This document shows positions 26,290 to 35,110 of a DNA stretch of 64,000 bases, one piece after another; positions within the stretch are counted from its first letter, which is position 1, and each line of letters starts with the position of its first letter. The DNA lies in NCBI RefSeq assembly GCF_003076635.1, contig NZ_QDKG01000008.1, forward strand, positions 99,400-163,399, in the 5' to 3' direction. The notes below the pieces were generated by a model. That model was not told the origin of the DNA. It searched no databases and worked only from the letters and a program-made list of their open reading frames with translations. The position numbers were made by a program, and so were the translations under genes. The stretch comes from Sphingobacterium corticibacter (GTDB taxonomy: Bacteria > Bacteroidota > Bacteroidia > Sphingobacteriales > Sphingobacteriaceae).

Positions 26290-27945
26290 ATGGACTTAGG
26301 CAAGAAAATACAACAGGTACTCAAACATTATCCAAGCGTGAATGTGCATGGACTTGGTGCATTTAAAAAAGTACATCAGGCATCATCATTTGATGAGCAA
26401 CATAATGTATTCTTGCCTCCCATTGATTACGTAGAATTTGACGATCGTTATCAAGACGGTTTAGATCTGGCAGAGTACCTTCGTCAGGAAAATGAAATTT
26501 CCCGTACCGATGCGCAAGAATTGGTCGCGCGAGAAGTTGCATTCATCGTTTCTAACATCAATGAACACGGCAAAGCGCATATTCCTCAACTAGGTGATCT
26601 ATTGACCTATGGAGATGGCTATGTATTTCGTGCCATCGATTTATCAAGTTTTGTATTTGAGCCGATATCTAATATTGAACAACCGGTACGGAAAACGGAA
26701 ACGGTAGAAGAGCCAGTTGTACCCGTTACTCCGAAAGAGGAGTCGGCTGCTGAATTAAACGATTCAGAGGAAATCGCTGATGCAAATGTAGAACCGGAAA
26801 ATAGAGTAGAAGAAGTCGAGATCTCACCAAATGTCGACGAACCTGCTCCAGAAGAGCATCATCTCGAAGAAGAGGTCGCTCCAATTCCGCTCGAAGAAAC
26901 AGTAACGTTGACTGAAGAAGAGCCAATTAATCAAGGAATCACGCTCGTAGAACCATCTCCTGCAGATGAGGTGTGGAAATCGCATGTCGATGCGCCTGAA
27001 TTACTAGGTGATGTGGTTGAGAAAACTGAATCTGAATCGAAAATTTCGAAAGAAGAGGTTGAGGTAATCGAGGATGTCGAGCCGACTGCGGCCGTTCCTG
27101 TTGAGCCAGTACCTTCTCTGGAAGAGACTGATGTAGCTGAGCGGAAAAATATAGATGAAAAGGATGTAGAGGAAGTCGAAGCGAAAGAAGAAACAAAAGT
27201 TCCAGTCGATGAACCTACGGAAATGGAGGCTGTATCAGATGGTCCTCGCAGAGATGCTCTTGTGCAAGAAGCTCCACCACTGATACAAAATAAATATCAG
27301 GCAAATAGATATGGAGAAGTGCAAGAAAGTAGTATACCGCCAACACTAATTCCAAACAATGAAGAGCCGGATTACACCTATGCTAGCGAATACGTAGAAG
27401 ATAACAATCGCTCGCAAAAGATCTGGTATATCCTTGCCGCTGTGGTTGCCTTATCTATAATTGGTGCATTGTGGTATGTAACACGTCCGGTGTCTCTGTA
27501 TTCTAACGTAAGCGAACTTGATGGAGAGGACGAAATGGATGTTCCTTATCAGATAAATGAAGATGAATATCGTATTCCGGCTGCTACGACAGATGTGGTA
27601 GACACATCGTCTGTATTGCAGGAACGACCAGATACGGCAAATAGAACGACGCAGACAGCAGTAACGCCGCCTTCGGGTGCTGCTATTCAGCCAATAATTC
27701 CGGCAAATCACCATTGGTATATCGTTATTGGTTCGCGTTTGCCATTGGACGATGCGCAGGAAATGGTCGCCGAGTTTAATAAAAAAGGGCAGCCGCGTGT
27801 GCGTTTGATTCCTGGTAGAGGTACAGATAGTCCAGCGACAGTTATTTGGGACTCATATGTTTCCAAGGAAAAAGCAGATTCGGCATTACGCTTAGTACGC
27901 AAAGACTTCGTCGCAGATGCGTGGCATAAGGCGGTCAAAAAATAA
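26290..27945 (+). CDS. HU-like (CCDC81-type) N-terminal domain plus membrane span and SPOR domain
   Basis: 551 residues. The N-terminus (about 1-130; DLGKKIQQVLKHYPSVNVHG, AELVAREVAFI-like helices, GKAHIPQLGDL) resembles the HU/CCDC81 module found in Bacteroidota SPOR proteins. A very acidic, proline-rich stretch follows (about 140-370), then one membrane span (about 378-397, IWYILAAVVALSIIGALWYV) and a periplasmic SPOR domain (about 473-545, HHWYIVIGSRLPLDDAQEM). SPOR domains bind denuded septal glycan, so division-site targeting is likely. The start at 26290 is chosen because an upstream in-frame start (26266) lies in a TAAATTTG promoter-like element (26261-26268). Confidence 0.78.
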   Translation: MDLGKKIQQVLKHYPSVNVHGLGAFKKVHQASSFDEQHNVFLPPIDYVEFDDRYQDGLDLAEYLRQENEISRTDAQELVAREVAFIVSNINEHGKAHIPQLGDLLTYGDGYVFRAIDLSSFVFEPISNIEQPVRKTETVEEPVVPVTPKEESAAELNDSEEIADANVEPENRVEEVEISPNVDEPAPEEHHLEEEVAPIPLEETVTLTEEEPINQGITLVEPSPADEVWKSHVDAPELLGDVVEKTESESKISKEEVEVIEDVEPTAAVPVEPVPSLEETDVAERKNIDEKDVEEVEAKEETKVPVDEPTEMEAVSDGPRRDALVQEAPPLIQNKYQANRYGEVQESSIPPTLIPNNEEPDYTYASEYVEDNNRSQKIWYILAAVVALSIIGALWYVTRPVSLYSNVSELDGEDEMDVPYQINEDEYRIPAATTDVVDTSSVLQERPDTANRTTQTAVTPPSGAAIQPIIPANHHWYIVIGSRLPLDDAQEMVAEFNKKGQPRVRLIPGRGTDSPATVIWDSYVSKEKADSALRLVRKDFVADAWHKAVKK

Positions 27946-27981
27946 ATTGAATACACAAAAAAACAAGTATATCTTAATCAC

Positions 27982-28683
27982 ATGATGTCATTACTTTTAC
28001 AAGCATACCCGGTAGATTCTGTAAGCCAGATGCAACAAACAGTGAATTTAGCTCCAGTACAAGAAGATACGAACCTTCTTGAGTTGTTGATGAGAGGAGG
28101 GTGGATAATGGTGCCTATAGCCCTTCTGTTTTTTATCGGCTTGGTGATCTTCGTAGAGCGCTACATAACGATTCGTAAGGCATCTAGACGTGAGACTGGA
28201 TTGTTACCGCAAGTAAAATCAAATGTATTATCTGGAAAACTAGACTCCGCTATCGCGGTTTGTCGTTCAAGTAATTCAGCGTTATCGCGGATGTTACAAA
28301 AGGGGCTTACCCGTGTTGGCCGTCCGATCAAAGATATTGAGGGAGCGATTGAGAATCAAGGTAAATTAGAAGTAGCTCGTTTGGAGAAAAACATCAATGT
28401 ACTTGGTATTGTAGCCGGTATAGCACCGATGCTTGGTTTCGTTGGTACGATCTTCGGAGTCATTCAGATTTTCCGTGATGTGGAAATTGCGGGCGGTATC
28501 GACATCGGTTCCGTTTCTGGAGGTTTGTATGTGAAGATGATTGCATCTGCTTCGGGATTGACTATTGGTATCTTAGCATACATCGGCTATCACATTTTAA
28601 ATATGATGGTAGAGCGCGTGATCCTTCGTATGGAAACAGATGCTATTGAATTTATCGATTTGTTGGACGAGCCGGGATCATAA
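27982..28683 (+). CDS. exbB: ExbB/TolQ/MotA-family proton channel subunit
   Basis: 233 residues with three membrane spans: GGWIMVPIALLFFIGLVIFVE (about 36-56), GIVAGIAPMLGFVGTIFGVIQ (about 137-157) and the span in MIASASGLTIGILAYIGYHI (about 184-205). The last two hold the conserved channel-lining positions of the family. Together with ExbD it converts proton flow into movement of a TonB or TolA-type protein. It follows the SPOR gene by 36 bases and exbD by 26. TolQ rather than ExbB is possible; the two are hard to separate by sequence. Confidence 0.9.
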   Translation: MMSLLLQAYPVDSVSQMQQTVNLAPVQEDTNLLELLMRGGWIMVPIALLFFIGLVIFVERYITIRKASRRETGLLPQVKSNVLSGKLDSAIAVCRSSNSALSRMLQKGLTRVGRPIKDIEGAIENQGKLEVARLEKNINVLGIVAGIAPMLGFVGTIFGVIQIFRDVEIAGGIDIGSVSGGLYVKMIASASGLTIGILAYIGYHILNMMVERVILRMETDAIEFIDLLDEPGS

Positions 28684-28709
28684 TTCTCGCTCAAAACACT
28701 TAATCTCAG

Positions 28710-29117
28710 ATGAATTTAAGAAATAAAAGAAATAAGCCTACGGCAGAGGTGCACACAGCAGCACTGAATGACATCATGTTCTTCTTGATGTTATTCTTCT
28801 TGCTAGCGTCTGCCGTGGCGAATCCTCAAGTGGTAAAATTATTGTTGCCGCGATCAAGTGCTGGTGAGCAATCCGTGGCCAAGAAAACCATGACGATCTC
28901 CATCACAAGTGATCTAGTCTACCACGTAGATAAGCAAGCTGTGCCGCTAGAAAGCTTGGAAGGATACATCCAAAATAACTTGGCAACGGGCGAAGAGTTG
29001 ACCATTATGCTGTATGCAGATAGCACGGTGCCGATTCAAAACGTGATCTCCGTAATGGATGTAGCCAATCGCTTGCGCGTTAAACTAGTACTGGCAACAG
29101 AGCCGAAAAACAATTAA
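28710..29117 (+). CDS. exbD: ExbD/TolR-family motor subunit
   Basis: 135 residues. One N-terminal membrane span (about 20-40, NDIMFFLMLFFLLASAVA) begins at Asp21, the proton-carrying aspartate conserved in ExbD and TolR. The periplasmic domain (LVYHVDKQAVPLESLEGYI, NVISVMDVANRLRVKLVLAT) matches the family. Its stop codon lies in the loop of a hairpin. Confidence 0.92.
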   Translation: MNLRNKRNKPTAEVHTAALNDIMFFLMLFFLLASAVANPQVVKLLLPRSSAGEQSVAKKTMTISITSDLVYHVDKQAVPLESLEGYIQNNLATGEELTIMLYADSTVPIQNVISVMDVANRLRVKLVLATEPKNN

Positions 29118-29127
29118 TATTTTTCGG
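29103..29127 (+). terminator. hairpin around the exbD stop codon
   Basis: Perfect 8-base inverted repeat CCGAAAAA / TTTTTCGG (29103-29110 and 29120-29127), with the TAA stop at 29115-29117 inside the 9-base loop. It may reduce read-through from exbD to tonB. Confidence 0.5.
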
Positions 29128-29155
29128 TTAGATTTTAAACAATTAGCATACGGTC

Positions 29156-29169
29156 TGGTCTATAGACCA
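29156..29169. promoter_or_regulatory. 14-base palindrome upstream of tonB
   Basis: TGGTCTATAGACCA is a perfect palindrome 17 bases before the tonB start. It is the right size for a dimeric regulator's operator; no regulator can be named. Confidence 0.3.
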
Positions 29170-29185
29170 TAAAGAATAACAAAAT

Positions 29186-30010
29186 ATGCAGTACCACCAA
29201 CAACGTATGGAAGAGAACAATATGCCGAAGGCATTGGGCATATCCAGTTTGGTGATGGCCGGTTTGTTGGCGATTGGTTTTTTTATTGTATTTGGTCAAG
29301 AAATTCCTGAATATGGTATGGGTGGTATTGTGGTGAACTACGGTACGTCTCCAGAAGGGATGGGCGACGATTATATGAGCGTTGATGAACCATCCGTAGA
29401 TGAAAATGCTAACGAGGTACGACCTGATAAAATCGACCCTAATACCACACCAATTCCCACGCCAACGCAACAAGTGGCTGAAAAATCGATCGCAACACAA
29501 GATGTAGACGATGCGCCAGCGATCACAAAAACCGAAAAGCCAAAGCAGAACAATGCGGAGCAAAGTACGGTAGAGAAAAAGAATGCGACGCAGGCAGTCA
29601 ATCAAAATGCGCTATTTAAAGGCAAGAAAAATAGTGGTCAAGGTGGTGGCGATGGTACGGGTTCCACACCAGGTAATCAAGGTTCGGAGCTAGGTGATCC
29701 TTTGGCCAGTAATTATGGTGAAGGAGGTTCTGGTTTCGGCAATATGATGCTTTCACTCTCCAATCGCCGTTGGGATGTTCCGCCAAATGTACAAGATGAT
29801 GGACAATCGGTCGGCATTGTTGAAGTAGAATTTACGGTTGACAAAAATGGTCGTATTGTACGCGCACGCCAAGGATCTAAAACTACTATTGCCGATTATC
29901 GCTTAGTGCAGAAATGTATTCAAGCCGTAGAAAATGCTAGATTGAATTCGCTGGCTAACGCACCCGATAGCCAAGTCGGTAAAGTGACCTTCCGGTTCAA
30001 GGTAAGATAA
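29186..30010 (+). CDS. tonB: TonB-like energy transducer
   Basis: 274 residues. A short cytoplasmic N-terminus and one membrane span (about 16-36, ALGISSLVMAGLLAIGFFIVF) precede a periplasmic spacer rich in Pro, Thr, Lys and Gln, then a glycine-rich patch (KNSGQGGGDGTGS) and a C-terminal domain (about 190-274) with GIVEVEFTVDKNGRIVRARQ and VGKVTFRFKVR, typical of TonB. It is expected to transmit ExbBD-derived force to an outer-membrane partner, possibly the barrel encoded upstream. A hairpin and a palindrome precede it, so it may have its own promoter. Confidence 0.85.
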   Translation: MQYHQQRMEENNMPKALGISSLVMAGLLAIGFFIVFGQEIPEYGMGGIVVNYGTSPEGMGDDYMSVDEPSVDENANEVRPDKIDPNTTPIPTPTQQVAEKSIATQDVDDAPAITKTEKPKQNNAEQSTVEKKNATQAVNQNALFKGKKNSGQGGGDGTGSTPGNQGSELGDPLASNYGEGGSGFGNMMLSLSNRRWDVPPNVQDDGQSVGIVEVEFTVDKNGRIVRARQGSKTTIADYRLVQKCIQAVENARLNSLANAPDSQVGKVTFRFKVR

Positions 30011-30028
30011 TTCTTTCATTTCGTTTTT

Positions 30029-31345
30029 ATGAATAACTATACACAGGCCATCGAGTATCTCTATGCTCGATTGCCTATGTTTACAAGAGATGGCGCTTCG
30101 GCCATCAATAAAGGTTTGGAGCGCACCATCCGGCTTTGTGATTATCTAGGCAATCCACAACAACATTTCAAGTCTATCCACGTGGCAGGTACGAATGGCA
30201 AAGGATCCTCTTCGCACATGATCACGTCCATTCTAGAAACTGCCGGACTGAAAACGGGTTTGTACACCTCACCACATCTCGTGGATTTTAGAGAGCGCAT
30301 ACGTGTGCACGGTCTTCCTGTCAGCCAGCAGTATGTACTCCAATTTGTACAACAGTATCAAGCCATTATCGAAGAAATCCAACCTTCTTTTTTTGAAGTT
30401 ACCGTAGCGATGGCTTTCGATTATTTTGCGCAGCAAAATGTCGATGTTGCTATTATCGAAGTGGGTTTGGGTGGTCGGCTGGATAGTACCAATATTATTA
30501 AGCCTATCGTTTCCTTGATCACCAATATTGGTCTGGATCATATGGATATGTTAGGAGATGCTATTCCATTAATCGCTTCAGAAAAAGCAGGCATTATTAA
30601 AGAGAATATACCTGTAGTGATATCGGAAAAGCACGTAGAAACGCAAGATGTTTTTCGTAATCAGGCGCAGGTTATGCAAGCGCCAATCACCTTCGCATCA
30701 GAACAGTGGGACATAAGACCGGCTGCGGAATCTATAAGCAACTATCAACTCGTCGATGCGATCAATCTTGCAGATGCGAACCATTCGATGCAGCTACAAC
30801 TGGATTTGATGGGTTCTTATCAAGTGCATAACGTAAAAGGAGTGCTGTGTGTTGTTCAAGAATTGCAAAAACGAGGTTTTATGATTTCTGATGAGCATAT
30901 TCGCATAGGTTTACAGCAAGTGCAGCAGCGTACGGGATTGATGGGTAGGTGGCAAACCATCTCAACCGTACCCTACGTGATTTGTGATACCGGACACAAT
31001 GAAGATGGCGTGCGCCAAGTCGTACAAAATCTTGAACGCACATCTTATCGACAATTGCAAATCGTAATCGGAGCGATGAAAGATAAGGACCTCAGTCATA
31101 TCTTGCCTTTGCTGCCTAAAGAGGCTTTTTATCATTTTTGCGCGCCAGCTTTGCCACGTGCTATGAATGCCGAAGTATTGCAAGAATTAGCTGCTCAATA
31201 TGGTTTAAAAGGTGCTAGCCACGAAACAGTTATAGCAGCTTATCAAGCGGCAGTAGATGCTTGGCAGCCCAACGATTTGATTTTTGTGGGCGGGAGTACC
31301 TTTGTCGTTGCCGAGGTATTGGCTTCTATACAACAGGACAAATAA
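30029..31345 (+). CDS. folC: Folylpolyglutamate synthase / dihydrofolate synthase
   Basis: 438-residue Mur-ligase-related enzyme. P-loop VAGTNGKGSSSHM (about 52-64), YTSPHLVDFRERI, GLGGRLDSTN and NIGLDHMDMLGD are all diagnostic for FolC; VICDTGHNEDGVRQVV lies in the C-terminal domain. It adds glutamate to folates and may also make dihydrofolate. It follows tonB by 18 bases, and its last codons form the left arm of a terminator hairpin. Confidence 0.95.
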   Translation: MNNYTQAIEYLYARLPMFTRDGASAINKGLERTIRLCDYLGNPQQHFKSIHVAGTNGKGSSSHMITSILETAGLKTGLYTSPHLVDFRERIRVHGLPVSQQYVLQFVQQYQAIIEEIQPSFFEVTVAMAFDYFAQQNVDVAIIEVGLGGRLDSTNIIKPIVSLITNIGLDHMDMLGDAIPLIASEKAGIIKENIPVVISEKHVETQDVFRNQAQVMQAPITFASEQWDIRPAAESISNYQLVDAINLADANHSMQLQLDLMGSYQVHNVKGVLCVVQELQKRGFMISDEHIRIGLQQVQQRTGLMGRWQTISTVPYVICDTGHNEDGVRQVVQNLERTSYRQLQIVIGAMKDKDLSHILPLLPKEAFYHFCAPALPRAMNAEVLQELAAQYGLKGASHETVIAAYQAAVDAWQPNDLIFVGGSTFVVAEVLASIQQDK

Positions 31346-31361
31346 GCCTGTTGTATAGAAG
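31323..31361. terminator. 15-base-pair hairpin spanning the folC stop, between convergent genes
   Basis: CTTCTATACAACAGG (31323-31337) and CCTGTTGTATAGAAG (31347-31361) are perfect reverse complements; the 9-base loop contains the folC TAA. The left arm encodes the last FolC residues. It is placed to stop transcripts from both folC and parC, though neither strand shows a strong U-run right after it. Confidence 0.75.
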
Positions 31362-31382
31362 TGAAAAGTACATCACAGTTTT

Positions 31383-34100
31383 TTAAAACAACGAAACCTG
31401 TCCGTCTTCATCCAGATTAATGTCATCTGGATTGGTGATCTCCATGGTTGGACCGCTATTTTGTTTCACTTCGTTGTTTTCCGCAGGTGCGGGCTTTTGC
31501 TGTTCTCCAGTCGTTATTGCTTCCGCTGGTTCTGCTTCCGTTTTTGTTCGCGTCAGCGTAGATAGGTCTATCTCCTCGGTCAAGAGCTTGATGTTCTCGA
31601 CCTTATGGAAAGACAATCGATTTCCTTGTGCTTTTAAACCTTTGACATCAATAATCTCTGGTAAAAGTTGTTCGAACTGTTCTGGAGTCTGCGATTTCCC
31701 TTTTAGAATATTCAGACGAACAACTGGTTCCAGTCCATTGGTCAATAATATCAGTCGTGAACCGGCTTCTTCGTTGATGAATTTCACTCGTTTTCCGACA
31801 GGTATTTCGTCAAACTTGAAGCGCTTCACGTAATACGTACCCGTTTTACCATCTTGCTGAATCGCAGTATACACATGATCTGGCGCGAAGCGCTCTAAGC
31901 GGATCATTTTCTCATCGAAATGGTTGTTGAGATCGAAGGTCGATAATTCGTAGGAGCCATCTGGCATCACCAATAGAATCTTATCAGCACCATCAAATTC
32001 CCCCAAATACGTGCCGCGTTCATCCGCATTAAGTCGCTGCAGTGTGGCGTCATACCAGATCTTCCGTCCAGCCAAAGTTGACACGCCAGCGTTCTTAAAG
32101 GTGATCTTCTTAATCGGATATTTACTCACAATGTTTCCTTGCGATCCGCGACCTTTGATCGCCAATTCCGCAAAATCAATGTCAAAGTTTAGTTTTCTCA
32201 ACTGAGAATGCGGTCGTAGCTGTATATTTACTACTTCTGCTTCGCCATTGGCGTTCGCTGTAAAGTATAGTACTTTAGATCCTTTAGCTCCCTTACTAAT
32301 GTCGTAGGGCTTATCACGCGTAACGCCCGTAACCGCGAAGCGCTTAACATAGCTGATGCCTGAAGCACCGTCTTTGTAAATGGCATTGTAGGTAGTACGA
32401 TCGTCGCCTTTTTTGAAAACGGCCACGTGAATAATGTCTTTACCTACAAATATTTTGTCCTGAATCTTGTTGATGGAATATTTACCATCCGAGCGGAAGG
32501 TGATGATATCATCGATATCCGAACATTCGGATACGAACTCATCTTTTTTCATGTTGGTTCCGATGAAGCCTTCTTCGCGATTCACATATAATTTTGCGTT
32601 GGCTAAAGCGACCTGAGCGGCCTCTACTTTATCAAATATGCGGATCTCCGTCTTACGTTCGCGGCCTTTACCGTATTTCTCCCGAAGGTATTCGAACCAA
32701 CGGATCGCATATGCGGTCAATTCACGAAGGTGGCGTTTTACCTCTTTGATCTCATTTTCTAAGCTCTTCATTTGCTCATCGGCCTTGGCCACATCAAAGC
32801 GTGTGATGCTACTCATTGGCTTATCGATCAGGCGCTTGTAATCGTCGCTCGTGATCTCCCGATAAAACTGATCAAAGAATGGCGTGAATAAGTCATGGAG
32901 CACAGCAACCACCGTTTTGAAATCGCCCGCTTGCTCGTACTGGCTATTCTTGTACATGCCTTCCCCAATGAAGATTTTGAGTAGTGAGCTAAAGAAAATC
33001 TTTTCTTGCAACTCGTGCAAACGAATTTCCAATTCCTTTTTGAGCAATGCCTTGGTTTGCTTCGCATTTTCGATCAGGATATCATTGACCGACATAAAAT
33101 GCGGTCTGCTATCTTTAATCACACAGGTATTCGGTGAGATGGCATTTTCGCAGGAAGTAAAAGCATACAGCGCATCAATGGTCATATCGGGTGAAATGCC
33201 AGGTGCCAGATGCACGATAATCTCCACGTTCTCTGCTGTATTATCTTCGATCTTTTTGATTTTAATCTTGCCTTTGTCGTTAGCAGCAACCACACTGTCG
33301 ATCAAACTGCCTGTCGTCGTTCCAAAAGGAATCTCCGTGATGGCAAGCGTTTTCTTATCCCGCTCTTCAATCTTAGCGCGTACGCGAATTTTTCCACCGC
33401 GCGTTCCCTCGTTGTATAGCGACACATCGGCCATACCGCCAGTCGGGAAATCAGGATAAATGTCTGGTCGTTCGCCTTGTAGCGCTTGGATACAGCCATC
33501 GATCAATTCCACAAAATTGTGCGGCATAATCTTCGTCGCTAAACCGACGGCAATACCTTCTGCACCTTGCGCTAGCAATAAAGGAAATTTTACCGGCAGC
33601 GTAATCGGTTCATTATTTCTACCATCGTAGCTCAATTGCCATTCGGTGGTGTCAGGATTAAAAACAACATCGTTGGCAAACTTCGACAAACGCGCTTCAA
33701 TATAACGCGGTGCGGCGGCCGAATCACCTGTAATGGGATCACCCCAGTTTCCTTGGCAATCGATCAGCAAATCTTTTTGCCCAATCTGAACCATGGCATC
33801 ACCAATCGACGCATCACCGTGTGGGTGATACTTCATCGTGTTACCAATCACGTTGGCGGCTTTGTTATACCGTCCGTCGTCCATTTCGCGCAGCGAGTGT
33901 AAAATACGACGCTGTACCGGTTTGAAACCATCGTTGATATGAGGTACTGCCCGATCCAGAATTACATACGAAGCGTAGTCCAAAAACCAGTTTTCATAAA
34001 GACCAGAAAGTGGAATAGTATTGCTCGCTAACTCCCCATTTTGGGCATCAGGAAGTTCATCGTGGTTTTCCGCGTTCGTGTTGTTAATCTCGTCACTCAT
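31383..34100 (-). CDS. parC: DNA topoisomerase IV subunit A (GyrA/ParC family)
   Basis: 905 residues. The breakage-reunion domain has RAVPHINDGFKPVQRRIL, KYHPHGDASIGDAM and the catalytic tyrosine Y133 in AAAPRYIEAR. The C-terminal half carries beta-pinwheel-like repeats without a clear GyrA box, favouring ParC, followed by an acidic tail. It decatenates daughter chromosomes. ParE is not in the window. An N-terminal acidic extension (about 1-28) precedes the conserved core. Confidence 0.88.
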   Translation of the reverse strand: MSDEINNTNAENHDELPDAQNGELASNTIPLSGLYENWFLDYASYVILDRAVPHINDGFKPVQRRILHSLREMDDGRYNKAANVIGNTMKYHPHGDASIGDAMVQIGQKDLLIDCQGNWGDPITGDSAAAPRYIEARLSKFANDVVFNPDTTEWQLSYDGRNNEPITLPVKFPLLLAQGAEGIAVGLATKIMPHNFVELIDGCIQALQGERPDIYPDFPTGGMADVSLYNEGTRGGKIRVRAKIEERDKKTLAITEIPFGTTTGSLIDSVVAANDKGKIKIKKIEDNTAENVEIIVHLAPGISPDMTIDALYAFTSCENAISPNTCVIKDSRPHFMSVNDILIENAKQTKALLKKELEIRLHELQEKIFFSSLLKIFIGEGMYKNSQYEQAGDFKTVVAVLHDLFTPFFDQFYREITSDDYKRLIDKPMSSITRFDVAKADEQMKSLENEIKEVKRHLRELTAYAIRWFEYLREKYGKGRERKTEIRIFDKVEAAQVALANAKLYVNREEGFIGTNMKKDEFVSECSDIDDIITFRSDGKYSINKIQDKIFVGKDIIHVAVFKKGDDRTTYNAIYKDGASGISYVKRFAVTGVTRDKPYDISKGAKGSKVLYFTANANGEAEVVNIQLRPHSQLRKLNFDIDFAELAIKGRGSQGNIVSKYPIKKITFKNAGVSTLAGRKIWYDATLQRLNADERGTYLGEFDGADKILLVMPDGSYELSTFDLNNHFDEKMIRLERFAPDHVYTAIQQDGKTGTYYVKRFKFDEIPVGKRVKFINEEAGSRLILLTNGLEPVVRLNILKGKSQTPEQFEQLLPEIIDVKGLKAQGNRLSFHKVENIKLLTEEIDLSTLTRTKTEAEPAEAITTGEQQKPAPAENNEVKQNSGPTMEITNPDDINLDEDGQVSLF

Positions 34101-34234
34101 TTGCTTAAGGGTAAAATATAGTCAACGGGGTAAGTAGTATCAGCCTGCCAGCTTCTGTAAAAATACGAATTTCATTTTATTTTTTGGAGGACGGATTGGT
34201 TGGGATCTAATCAAAATATGTGTAGTTTTAATGG

Positions 34235-35050
34235 ATGATGAAACATGTAATCACATTTCTTACGACGATCTTATTTTTATACGCGTCCAGCTTGTCTGCT
34301 CAATCTGATGGGCTTGCGAAGCAAAATGTACCCTATTACGGCCAATCCCAAGATGCATACACCAATCAACAATGTTTGCTGGATGTATATATTCCGGAGG
34401 GGAAATCTGATTTTGCAACCATCGTATGGTTTCATGGTGGTGGATTGACAGGCGGACAGAAAGAAATTCCAGACTATTTGAAAGGAAAAGGAATGGCAGT
34501 AGTTGGTGTCGGCTACCGATTCTCACCACAAGTGCAGGTGGAAACTATTATTCAAGATGCTGCGCAATCCGTCAAATGGGTGTTTGAGGAAATTGAAAAA
34601 CTTGGTGGATCAAAAGACAAAATTGTGCTATCCGGACATAGTGCTGGTGGATATTTGGCGATGATGATAACGCTTAATAAAAGTTATTTGCAACATCATG
34701 CCATCAATGTGGATGATTTGCTTGGCGTAGTACCATTTAGTTGCCAAGCGATTACGCATTTCACAGCGAGACAGGAGCAGGGAATTGAGATCAATCAGCC
34801 AACGATAGATAAACATGCACCACTTTTCTGGGTACGCAATGATGTGCCGCCTGTTACGTTGATAACAGGAGACCGAGATTTGGAAATGGTTGGCCGCTAC
34901 GAAGAGAATGCTTATTTAGCGCGTATGCTGAAAATAGTCGGCAATGAAAATATCAAGCTATTAGAACTCGACGGCTACGATCATGGCATGGTTTATCCGG
35001 CATTGCCCATATTGGTCAAGCAAGTCAATGAATGGCTCAAGAAGTCATAA
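34235..35050 (+). CDS. Secreted alpha/beta-hydrolase (esterase-like)
   Basis: 271 residues with a signal peptide ending near SLSAQ (about 22). Oxyanion-hole motif H67-G-G-G70 and nucleophile elbow G-H-S136-A-G-G are present; a later GDRDLE and GYDHGM supply probable catalytic Asp and His. The fold matches the BD-FAE/carboxylesterase group. The substrate is unknown. It stands alone, convergent with ansA, and is closed by a very strong terminator. Confidence 0.82.
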   Translation: MMKHVITFLTTILFLYASSLSAQSDGLAKQNVPYYGQSQDAYTNQQCLLDVYIPEGKSDFATIVWFHGGGLTGGQKEIPDYLKGKGMAVVGVGYRFSPQVQVETIIQDAAQSVKWVFEEIEKLGGSKDKIVLSGHSAGGYLAMMITLNKSYLQHHAINVDDLLGVVPFSCQAITHFTARQEQGIEINQPTIDKHAPLFWVRNDVPPVTLITGDRDLEMVGRYEENAYLARMLKIVGNENIKLLELDGYDHGMVYPALPILVKQVNEWLKKS

Positions 35051-35069
35051 ATAATCTTAAAAAGATACA

Positions 35070-35110
35070 TTAAATAGTAAAGGCGCCCCGAGGGCGCCTT
35101 TACTATTTAA
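35070..35110. terminator. 19-base-pair bidirectional terminator
   Basis: TTAAATAGTAAAGGCGCCC (35070-35088) and its exact complement (35092-35110) around a CGA loop; A-rich left flank and T-rich right arm work on both strands. It includes the ansA stop codon (35107-35109) and closes both convergent genes. Confidence 0.9.
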
